Positions 1 to 5,774 of a stretch of 10,109 nt of DNA are shown piece after piece (within the stretch, counting starts at the first letter, position 1; every line of letters begins with the position of its first letter). The notes beneath the pieces are model-generated. The model did not search any database. It saw nothing but the letters and a program-made list of their open reading frames with translations, and was not told the DNA's origin. The DNA is from Myxococcales bacterium (GTDB lineage Bacteria > Myxococcota_A > Polyangia > Polyangiales > Houyiibacteriaceae). The translations under genes were made by a program, and so were the position numbers. The stretch spans positions 1-10,109 of the forward strand of contig JAUXFZ010000047.1 of the NCBI GenBank assembly GCA_030622585.1. Reading direction: 5' to 3'.

Positions 1-1
1 C

Positions 2-247
2 CTAACTCCGCAGCTCCGAAAGCGTTTCCACTACGAAGGGGACGGTCGGGTGTTCGTTCGGGGCGTGGCACCGGGCTCCGATGCGGATCGTGCAGGCCTC
101 CGTGCCGGCGATATCATTCTGCAGGCGGACAGGCAGACAGTGCGCTCGATCGGCGACATTCGCGCGGCACTCGAGGATGGAAAGGCGCTGCTCTATATCG
201 AACGCGAGTCGCGGCGCTTCTTCCAACCGATCACACAGTCCAAGTAG
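2..247 (+). CDS. C-terminal PDZ domain of an HtrA/Do-type serine protease (5' end outside window)
   Basis: An open frame enters from the left edge and ends at TAG 245-247, giving about 81 residues. It is a PDZ domain: it opens with LTPQLRKRF, followed by the core GVAPGSDADRAGLRAGDIIL, a QTVRSIGDIRAAL helix and a last beta strand (ALLYIERESRRFFQPI). Pro-Gly-Ser-x-A-x-x-AGL-x-x-GD-x-I is the usual substrate-binding PDZ of periplasmic DegP/DegQ/MucD-type proteases, where it is the last domain. In that family it binds C-termini of misfolded envelope proteins. The Ser-His-Asp protease domain would lie upstream and is not visible, so another PDZ protein, such as a site-2 protease or a C-terminal processing protease, cannot be excluded; ending right after the PDZ fits Do proteases best. 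A GTG at 50 lies inside the domain and is not the true start. Confidence 0.8.
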   Translation, partial: LTPQLRKRFHYEGDGRVFVRGVAPGSDADRAGLRAGDIILQADRQTVRSIGDIRAALEDGKALLYIERESRRFFQPITQSK

Positions 248-267
248 GGCGTACTTGCCTAGGAGCG

Positions 268-1803
268 CTATCGAGCGATCGTGATCTCGATCGAGGGGCC
301 GCGTGCCTCGACCCGATAGGCCGGCTGACGCCCTGCGACGAAGCGCAGCGTCAGCTCCGAAAAGTCTCCGCGGTTGAGAATGCTGGCGTGCTCCACATCG
401 GGATGCGCCGCGGCGATCGGGCCCGCCTGAGACAGCGATAGGCTGCCCGGAATGGTGACCGAAAACCCGTGCGCCTCGATGATCCCATCCATCTCGGCGA
501 CGGGATTGCTCATCCGCAGAACATACTTCTCCCCGCCAGCAACCGAATCAGCCCCAAACACAGTCCCGTGAATCATCTCAGGAGGCAAAGGAGCCCCCTG
601 CACCTGATACTCCGCAATCGCAGCCACGCTCCCTGGCCCAGCCTCTGCCGCTACCTCTACAACTGTGTCTGCCACTGTCTCTGCCGCTGCCACTGTCTCC
701 GTCTCTGCCGCTGTCCCCACTCCCGCAGCCGCCCACACGTAGATCCCCCAGCCCGCCGCCACAATCCCGCATGCCATCGCTGTAACCAGCAGGTAGCGAC
801 GACCCGTGCGCCGCGTGTTCTTGAGATGTGCACGTGCTGCTTCACTCCGCGGCACCTGCTTGCGACGAGGTTTCTCGTCGAGCTGTGAACGCAGCGCGCT
901 GATGAAGCGCGCGATGAGGGCGATGAGCTCCCGCACGTTCGTAGTGATCCGCGGCAGGAGGCCGTCGGTCACAGCGTCCCGGGCGCTGCCCACCGTGCTC
1001 GCCAGCTGATCACTCGCCGACTTCGCATAGGTGCGCAACCGCTCGGACGCGCTCTCGCTCTCCGTCGTCTCGACGTCGACGTCATAGCGAACGATCCGCG
1101 GGCTGTCCTGCATGCGGTCTTCCGTGCTGCTCCGGCTTGCTTGAACGGCCGAGGGCGTCTCTTCGGGGAGCGTGTCCCGGTCAGCCGTGTCGCCCGCCAC
1201 GGCCTCGGAGTCCCCCTCCACCTCGTAGCCGATGCTCAGCACCAACTTTGGCGTCGCTTCATCCATCTTCAGCTCGACCGCTTCGAGGTGCCCGCGACGA
1301 CTCGTACTTTCGTTGATCACCGTGCTCCCAATCGCCAGGAACGGCAGGGGCTGTTCGACCGAAAGCGCTGTATCGCTCTCGGTTTGCACTTCCGCCACGA
1401 TGGAAGCGCCCACGCCGTCCAGTAGCAGCCGAACGGTTGGCGCCTTCGCGCTGGTGCGACCCCAGCATTGAATCAGGGCCTCGATGCGGGTCTGGTCGCC
1501 CTCCGACAGATGCGTGAAGCGAATACCAAACTCACCGACGTGCGGACCGCTCTGGTGCGCCCACACCACTCGGCCGATCATCTCGATCGCCTCGCCGCCG
1601 TTCGGGTTGTCCAACTGGCAGCGAAGTGTGGCCCCAACGTCGGGCAACACCGATGCGCGCATCGAAAGCCCACCGGCACCTACATTGATGCCGTCTGCTT
1701 CGAACTCCTCGTGGAAGCCCTCGGGGTGGAGCTTGATCAAAACCTCATCGAGCGGCACACGCTGAGGCCGAGGTGCTTGATAGTAACCCGCGGATGTGTT
1801 CAT
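268..1803 (-). CDS. PilZ-domain protein with one transmembrane helix and an AMIN-like periplasmic C-terminus
   Basis: 511 residues. The start is ATG at 1803-1801, chosen because AGGAGAG (1817-1811) lies 7 bases upstream; the frame stays open further but would run into the divergent FHA gene. Residues about 12-115 form a PilZ-like beta-barrel, with a basic start (R12, R15), INVGAGGLSMRA at 39-50 and GRVVWAH at 77-83. Residues 120-195 look like a second beta-rich domain. Residues 200-330 are acidic, then basic, and partly helical. One hydrophobic segment (about 337-360) is followed by an Ala/Glu/Val/Thr low-complexity stretch (363-390). The end (about 420-511) has strand patterns like AMIN domains, which bind peptidoglycan or localise envelope proteins. 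Predicted topology: PilZ in the cytoplasm, tail in the periplasm. PilZ domains usually bind c-di-GMP through RxxxR and (D/N)xSxxG; both motifs are imperfect here. PilZ call fairly sure, AMIN call tentative, cellular role unknown. Confidence 0.82.
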   Translation of the reverse strand: MNTSAGYYQAPRPQRVPLDEVLIKLHPEGFHEEFEADGINVGAGGLSMRASVLPDVGATLRCQLDNPNGGEAIEMIGRVVWAHQSGPHVGEFGIRFTHLSEGDQTRIEALIQCWGRTSAKAPTVRLLLDGVGASIVAEVQTESDTALSVEQPLPFLAIGSTVINESTSRRGHLEAVELKMDEATPKLVLSIGYEVEGDSEAVAGDTADRDTLPEETPSAVQASRSSTEDRMQDSPRIVRYDVDVETTESESASERLRTYAKSASDQLASTVGSARDAVTDGLLPRITTNVRELIALIARFISALRSQLDEKPRRKQVPRSEAARAHLKNTRRTGRRYLLVTAMACGIVAAGWGIYVWAAAGVGTAAETETVAAAETVADTVVEVAAEAGPGSVAAIAEYQVQGAPLPPEMIHGTVFGADSVAGGEKYVLRMSNPVAEMDGIIEAHGFSVTIPGSLSLSQAGPIAAAHPDVEHASILNRGDFSELTLRFVAGRQPAYRVEARGPSIEITIAR

Positions 1804-1810
1804 CGAAATT

Positions 1811-1817
1811 CTCTCCT
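1811..1817 (-). promoter_or_regulatory. Ribosome binding site deciding the start of the PilZ gene
   Basis: On the minus strand AGGAGAG sits 7 bases upstream of ATG 1803-1801. It is a strong Shine-Dalgarno match and fixes this start over the longer open frame, which would extend to about 2082 and overlap the FHA gene antisense. Confidence 0.8.
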
Positions 1818-1829
1818 GCGCGACCCGTG

Positions 1830-1848
1830 AGTCGTCCCCATCACGACT
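1830..1848. repeat. Short inverted repeat in the divergent PilZ/FHA intergenic region
   Basis: AGTCGT (1830-1835) and ACGACT (1843-1848) are perfect inverted copies separated by 7 bases. They lie 27 bases upstream of the PilZ start and about 88 bases upstream of the FHA start. This could be an operator for a dimeric regulator or a small hairpin in the PilZ mRNA leader. A 6-base arm can occur by chance, so the functional reading is weak. No convincing sigma-70 promoter was found in the 132-bp intergenic region (1804-1935) on either strand. Confidence 0.25.
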
Positions 1849-1935
1849 GGTCCCAAAACTGCGCCAACCCGTCCACTTTTCTGCAACCCGCTTCCTTGAC
1901 CAGCACGCGACCGGACCGCACCCTTGGCGGTCACG

Positions 1936-2586
1936 ATGGGCGTGCGAATCACGGTGCGGTCGCTTTGGACGAAAGCTACGCCTTCGACTTTCATCTACGA
2001 GTTCGCGCAGTCCAGAATCGTGATTGGCCGCTCCCGGAGCGCAGACGTTCAGCTGCCCCACAGCGCGGTGAGCGGGTCGCATGCCAGCATCCGCGAACAG
2101 GACGCGGGCTACGTTCTCGTGGACGAGGGCTCGACCAATGGTACGCGCGTCAACGACATCCGCGTCGCTGTCGGGCGCGCCAAAGTGCTACGCGACCGCG
2201 ACCTCGTGGACCTCGGCGGGTATCGGCTCACCATCGATGTGGGGGTTCCGGTTGCCCAGACGATGTCCGCGCGGCTCACCACCGACTTCGCGCGGCGCAT
2301 CCTCGCCGAGCAGCTCGCGGGCGAGGGCGATCTCGAGGCCGAGTTGAACGCCATCCATAAAGGCCCGGATGAGCGCGTGGAGTTGCTGCCAATACTCGCG
2401 GAGACGGTGAGCGAGCCACCCCCCGTGAGGCAATCGCGGCCGTCTAGACCGCGGCAGTCGAGGCCGAGCACCGACCCTCCCGCCGAACCCATCAAGCTCC
2501 GCCGCAGCGAGCTAGCAGTTTACGCCCTCGCCGCCCTCGTAGTCGCCACGAGCATAGTAGCCATGTCCCTCCTCATGTCGCCCTAG
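1936..2586 (+). CDS. FHA-domain protein with C-terminal membrane anchor
   Basis: 216 residues from ATG 1936 to TAG 2584-2586. A TTG four codons earlier (1924) is possible, but neither start has a clear ribosome site. The FHA domain spans about 26-102: IGRSRSADVQL (30-40), VSGSHASI (45-52) and DEGSTNGTRVND (63-74). The phosphothreonine-recognition residues expected in FHA domains are present (G31-R32, S46, H49, N68-G69), although the common Arg of the SR-x-H motif is Gly47. Residues 115-155 look helical and acidic. Residues 160-185 are a Pro/Arg/Ser linker in which RQSRPS occurs twice. Residues about 191-213 are one hydrophobic helix ending almost at the C-terminus, so this looks like a tail-anchored protein with the FHA in the cytoplasm. 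It probably docks phosphothreonine partners of a Ser/Thr kinase at the membrane; the partner is unknown. Divergent from the PilZ gene and convergent with coaX (15 bp gap). Confidence 0.88.
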   Translation: MGVRITVRSLWTKATPSTFIYEFAQSRIVIGRSRSADVQLPHSAVSGSHASIREQDAGYVLVDEGSTNGTRVNDIRVAVGRAKVLRDRDLVDLGGYRLTIDVGVPVAQTMSARLTTDFARRILAEQLAGEGDLEAELNAIHKGPDERVELLPILAETVSEPPPVRQSRPSRPRQSRPSTDPPAEPIKLRRSELAVYALAALVVATSIVAMSLLMSP

Positions 2587-2601
2587 GTTGCGCCCCGCAC
2601 G

Positions 2602-3366
2602 CTAACTATTGCGAACGTAGATAAGGCGTAGGCCCTCTAGGGTGAGGAACTCATCTACCTCGTCGATCGTCTCGCTCTCTGGCTCGATGAGGGCTGCAAG
2701 ACCACCGGTCGCGATGACCGTGAGCTCGGTCTCCATCTCGGAGGTCAGACGCCGCACGAGGCCATCGACCAAGCCGACATAGCCGAAGACGATGCCCGCT
2801 TGCATCGAGTGAACCGTATTGCGCCCGATGGCACGCGGCGGGCGGGCGATCTCGCTGCGGGGCAATTTGGCGGCGCGGGAGAACAAGGCGTTCGCGCTGA
2901 TCTGCATTCCAGGAGCAATCGCGCCGCCGAGGTACTCGCCTTTGTCCGAGATACAGTCGAAAGTCGTCGCCGTCCCAAAATCAACGACGATGGCGGCGCC
3001 GCCGACCCGCTCGAAGGCCGCGACTGCGTTCACGATGCGGTCGGCACCCACCTCGCGGGGATTTTCATAGAGTACGGGCATGCCGGTCTTGATCCCGGGG
3101 CCCACGATCATGATCTCGTGGTCGAAGGCGCGGTCGACTGCGTCGATCACGGTGTCGTTGAACGCCGGGACAACCGAAGCAAGGATGCTGGCGCGCACGT
3201 CGGATCGCTGGACCCCCGCGAGCTCCAACAGGTTGAGCAGCAAAACATGGTGCTCATCGCTCGTTCGGCCCTGGGCCGTCTGGATTCGGAAATCGTGGAC
3301 TAGGCGTTCCCCATCGTACAGGCCGAGCACCGTGTGGGTATTGCCGACATCGACGACGAGCAGCAT
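2602..3366 (-). CDS. coaX: Type III pantothenate kinase
   Basis: 254 residues, the normal family length. It phosphorylates pantothenate with ATP, the first committed step of coenzyme A synthesis, in the cytosol, and belongs to the ASKHA fold. The motifs are all visible: DVGNTHT (6-12, phosphate-1 loop), GADR at 107-110 with the catalytic Asp at 109, DFGTATTFD (129-137, phosphate-2), GGAIAPGM (147-154) and ATGGLA (219-224). Start ATG 3366-3364 directly abuts the TAG of the preceding gene (3369-3367), and no Shine-Dalgarno is visible, so initiation probably depends on ribosomes finishing the upstream gene. It is the last gene of a three-gene minus-strand operon and converges with the FHA gene. 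birA, often found beside coaX, is not adjacent here. Type III kinases typically need a monovalent cation and are not feedback-inhibited by CoA; this is family knowledge. Confidence 0.97.
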   Translation of the reverse strand: MLLVVDVGNTHTVLGLYDGERLVHDFRIQTAQGRTSDEHHVLLLNLLELAGVQRSDVRASILASVVPAFNDTVIDAVDRAFDHEIMIVGPGIKTGMPVLYENPREVGADRIVNAVAAFERVGGAAIVVDFGTATTFDCISDKGEYLGGAIAPGMQISANALFSRAAKLPRSEIARPPRAIGRNTVHSMQAGIVFGYVGLVDGLVRRLTSEMETELTVIATGGLAALIEPESETIDEVDEFLTLEGLRLIYVRNS

Positions 3367-3843
3367 CTACCGGGGCCGCAGCGACAAGGTCAGCTCGAGG
3401 AGGTCCCCAAACGTTTTGGCACGTGGTAACTCGGGCGGATCCGTCGCGTAGATCACCGGCTGCCCGGTGGGCGCAACGCTCTGCGGGCGAATCGACTCGG
3501 GGCGTCGCGACTGCGATGCCACGGCGGGGGCCCCTGACGAGACCCGCGCGCGGGGTCCCACTGAAAGCGGGCGCTCGACGCGAGGCGGCTGAGACGAGTA
3601 GCGCGTCGGGCTCTCCAGCGCCGGAGAGGTAGGCGGCTCAGGCAGCGGCGATGCTGGTAGTTGCGTCGGAAAAGAGCTCGGAACCGGCGCGGGGCGCGAG
3701 GATTGAACCTGGACAGCGGCGGTGGTGCCCGAAGCGGTCCGGATGCGATCGAGGGCGTCCGCCGCCCGGGTCGCACGCTCGTCGGGGCGTTTGGCCCGAA
3801 CCTTGTCGAGTAGAGACCGAAGCCTGTCTTCGCGATCGCTCAT
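3367..3843 (-). CDS. Pro/Ser-rich, mostly disordered protein of unknown function, coupled to coaX
   Basis: 158 residues from ATG 3843-3841 to TAG 3369-3367. I do not recognise a family. The N-terminus (1-36) is a charged helix (REDRLRSLLDKVRAKRPDER) suited to a short coiled coil. Residues about 40-135 are rich in Pro, Ser, Arg, Ala and Gln with no hydrophobic core, so disorder is likely. The last 17 residues (AKTFGDLLELTLSLRPR) form a compact amphipathic helix and look like a binding peptide. There is no signal peptide or membrane segment. The start overlaps the TGA of the upstream V4R-like gene as ATGA, with AGAGGG just upstream, and the stop abuts the coaX start, so the three genes should be co-translated. 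The coding frame is supported by these junctions and by the clean third-position G/C preference. It may be an adaptor or scaffold partner of the V4R-like protein; that is inference. Confidence 0.75.
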   Translation of the reverse strand: MSDREDRLRSLLDKVRAKRPDERATRAADALDRIRTASGTTAAVQVQSSRPAPVPSSFPTQLPASPLPEPPTSPALESPTRYSSQPPRVERPLSVGPRARVSSGAPAVASQSRRPESIRPQSVAPTGQPVIYATDPPELPRAKTFGDLLELTLSLRPR

Positions 3844-4388
3844 GATGCCCTCTTCGCCTCGAGCATGCCTACTATCGCGGGCAAATCTGCTCCATCTTTG
3901 AACCAACCCCAAACGGTCTCCGCAACCTCGAAGTCGACCATGATGAACTTGGAATCGCCCGTTGGGACGCAGGACACCTGGCGTTGGGAGATCTCGGAGA
4001 ACATGCCGCCGAGCAGCGCCGCAGCGCCAAGCTCGTCTTCGTCGAGCTCCGGTTTGTCGCGCAACGCGATCACCAGTCCGGACCCCCAGCGCTCGAAGGC
4101 GAGGCGTCCCCATCCGAAGAGCGCAGTCACTGCCGAAGCGTGACCAAGGACGGCCTCAGGCGAGAGTACCGAGGCGGGGCGGTCCAAACCACCAAGCACT
4201 TGCTCGCCGAGCAGCTCGCCCAAGCGCCGAAGCGGAGTGAGATCACCGTCGCGCGCCGCGGCGGCAACCAAAGCCGAGAGCACATCTTCACTCAGGATGA
4301 CCACGCGCTCCCCCGTGCGGGCGCGAACCATTCCATCGGTCAGATTGAACTCGTAAAAGCCGCTAGGATCGAAACGGCCGTCGTGCAT
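3840..4388 (-). CDS. V4R-like domain protein, first gene of the coaX operon
   Basis: 182 residues. Start ATG 4388-4386 is chosen because GGAGG (4400-4396) lies 7 bases upstream; a longer in-frame ATG at 4436 has no such site and would start right at the divergent gene. No signal peptide. The N-terminus (DPSGFYEFNLTDGMVRARTGERVVILSEDVLSAL in part) leads into an alpha/beta body, with AVTALFGWGRLAFERWGSG in the middle, an ALLGGMFSEI helix, then a Cys-x-x-x-Gly-Asp-x-x-x-Phe-like ending (VSCVPTGDSKFIMVDFEV). That last pattern matches the end of V4R (4-vinyl reductase, TRAPP Bet3-like) domains, which bind small hydrophobic ligands or act as dimerisation modules. The assignment rests on pattern only. 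Its TGA overlaps the next ATG by 4 bases. The role is unknown; its position suggests work with the disordered protein rather than in CoA synthesis. Confidence 0.78.
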   Translation of the reverse strand: MHDGRFDPSGFYEFNLTDGMVRARTGERVVILSEDVLSALVAAAARDGDLTPLRRLGELLGEQVLGGLDRPASVLSPEAVLGHASAVTALFGWGRLAFERWGSGLVIALRDKPELDEDELGAAALLGGMFSEISQRQVSCVPTGDSKFIMVDFEVAETVWGWFKDGADLPAIVGMLEAKRAS

Positions 4389-4395
4389 GTGTCCC

Positions 4396-4400
4396 CCTCC
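4396..4400 (-). promoter_or_regulatory. Ribosome binding site deciding the start of the V4R-like gene
   Basis: GGAGG on the minus strand, within GGAGGGGGAC, lies 7 bases before ATG 4388-4386. It supports this start over the ATG 16 codons upstream at 4436. Confidence 0.8.
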
Positions 4401-4407
4401 AGATGGG

Positions 4408-4436
4408 ATGTAGAAGGTATAGGCCGATCGTGTCAA
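4408..4436 (-). promoter_or_regulatory. Candidate promoter of the V4R-like/coaX operon
   Basis: A perfect -35 hexamer TTGACA lies on the minus strand at 4436-4431, directly next to the ATG of the divergent secreted-protein gene. At the usual 16-18 base spacing, around 4414-4407, the -10 matches are poor (TCTACA or TACATC, 3 of 6). The perfect -35 in GC-rich DNA and the only 48-bp space make a promoter here plausible. The leader would then be about 12-15 bases, just enough for the GGAGG site. Evidence is partial. Confidence 0.3.
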
Positions 4437-5774
4437 ATGCCCCGGGTGAAATCAAACCTCGTCTGCATCGCTCTCGCGATTGCCCTGCAGACGCAAAACG
4501 TGCAAGCGCAGGGCGATCCGCTCGGAGCGGACGAGATGGCGAAAGCGATCGTTTCCATGAGCTTGCCGGTATGGAAGGGGCCTAGGACCGCCGCCCCCAA
4601 CCGGGTACAGCGGCCTCGTGCGGCGTCTCTGATGCTCCGTTCGCCGCACGCGCTGCTGACGGTTCACGCCGACCCGAGCGTCGACGAGCAAAGCCTGCGG
4701 CTGGCGATGACCGCGCTCGAGCATACGCGGGCGCGGCTCGACGCGATGGGTTGGCTCTCGCCAATCTCCGACGGCGACCTGGGCGGCGGACCCGATGTCG
4801 ATCTGTATCTCACGGCCTCCCTCCCCCCCGGTGCTTACTCGGACGGCATGGCATCATGGACCTACCTCGACCGAGCCTCGACGTTCGCGGTGCTGAGCCC
4901 GACCACGCCGCCCGCTATGCTCGACGCCTGCGTGACGGCAGCCTACGCGAGCGCCCTGCTGCTGAGCCTGGACCCTGCGGAGGCGCGCACCTGGCGACGT
5001 GCGACCACAGCCTGGTTGACGTGGGAGCTGACCGGTGAGTTCGGATGCGCGGAACCGGTGACTCGCCAACAGGCGGAGCCGTTTCGATCGTGGGTAGCTG
5101 GCGCGGCCGGCGATGGCGCTGGGGGCGCGCTTTGGCTCGCCTATCTATCGGCGCGGCACGACGCGGCGCGGGGTCAGTTCGTGCGCGACGTTTGGGGACT
5201 CGCAAGCCAGCGCACATGGGAGGGGAGTGGACTCCGCGCAGATCCGGATCTTTGGTCAGCCACGGAGTCGGCGGTCGAGAGAAGCGGAGATCGCCTTCTC
5301 GACAATATCGAAGAGCTCGCCGTCCTCCGATGGTTCGTTGGACGTGGGGAGTCGAGAAATGCGGCTATCGCTGCAGTCGACGGCGATGCGCGAGTCCCGA
5401 TTTCGCGCCAGATGACGCGCATTCCTAGCCGAGTGGTCGCGAGTCGACCGCTCGAGTCCTTCGGCAGCGCGTACGTCGTAATGAAAGCGGACGTCTGGGA
5501 CGACAGCCCACATCTGCGCGCGTGGCTGCAGGGCGAGTACGGCGTCCGCTGGTCCTTCGTGGCGGTCCAGCTCGACGAACGCGGCCACGAGATTCGCCGT
5601 ATAGCGTCTCCACACACGGGCCCGACGCCCAGAGCCTATCTGCCCATCGAGATCGACGACGCAACCCGCCAACTCCTGTTCGTGGTCACCAACCTCTCGG
5701 CCGCCCTACCCGACGCCGACGACGCCGACGTACACCAGCGAGCATTCGAACTCATCGTCGATCGAGCCGATTAG
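4437..5774 (+). CDS. Secreted protein, inactive-looking homologue of the MXAN_6640-type putative metalloproteases
   Basis: 445 residues from ATG 4437 to TAG 5772-5774. Residues 1-24 are a Sec signal peptide: R3 and K5, a hydrophobic core, and probable cleavage after VQA (22-24). No lipobox Cys is at the cleavage site. The body follows the order I recall for MXAN_6640-family putative zinc proteases: a strand (ALLTVHADP 72-80), a helix (ALEHTRARLDAMGW 93-106), a Gly/Asp turn (LGGGPDVDLYL 115-125), AVLSP (151-155), then the segments that carry the HExxH helix and the EATATW-like ligand helix. Here these read VTAAYASALL (166-175) and RRATTAW (187-193), so the zinc ligands appear lost. Matching later parts are WLAYLSARH (233-241), VRDVW (249-253), LAVLRWFVG (294-302) and a beta-rich end (FGSAYVVM 342-349). 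There is no Shine-Dalgarno before the ATG, but later starts would remove the signal peptide. Export is well supported, family fairly, role unknown. Confidence 0.85.
   Translation: MPRVKSNLVCIALAIALQTQNVQAQGDPLGADEMAKAIVSMSLPVWKGPRTAAPNRVQRPRAASLMLRSPHALLTVHADPSVDEQSLRLAMTALEHTRARLDAMGWLSPISDGDLGGGPDVDLYLTASLPPGAYSDGMASWTYLDRASTFAVLSPTTPPAMLDACVTAAYASALLLSLDPAEARTWRRATTAWLTWELTGEFGCAEPVTRQQAEPFRSWVAGAAGDGAGGALWLAYLSARHDAARGQFVRDVWGLASQRTWEGSGLRADPDLWSATESAVERSGDRLLDNIEELAVLRWFVGRGESRNAAIAAVDGDARVPISRQMTRIPSRVVASRPLESFGSAYVVMKADVWDDSPHLRAWLQGEYGVRWSFVAVQLDERGHEIRRIASPHTGPTPRAYLPIEIDDATRQLLFVVTNLSAALPDADDADVHQRAFELIVDRAD

Noticed and set aside
1850..1880. Sigma-54-like site on the minus strand (TTGGCGC-N5-TGGGA) upstream of the PilZ gene
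   Set aside because: The essential GC of the -12 element is GG here, so it does not meet the consensus.
1896..1901. TTGACC as a -35 for the FHA gene
   Set aside because: No acceptable -10 lies 16-18 bases downstream (the sequence there is about CACCCT).
1804..2082. 93-residue N-terminal extension of the PilZ protein
   Set aside because: It would lie antisense inside the FHA gene; the strong ribosome site just before ATG 1803 fixes the shorter start.
1773..2360. Arg-rich 195-residue plus-strand frame across the FHA gene
   Set aside because: Out-of-frame shadow of the FHA gene, with the Arg/Pro/His composition typical of GC-rich shadows.
3984..4436. Upstream extension of the secreted-protein frame
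   Set aside because: It is antisense to the V4R-like gene and would bury the clear signal peptide that starts at ATG 4437.
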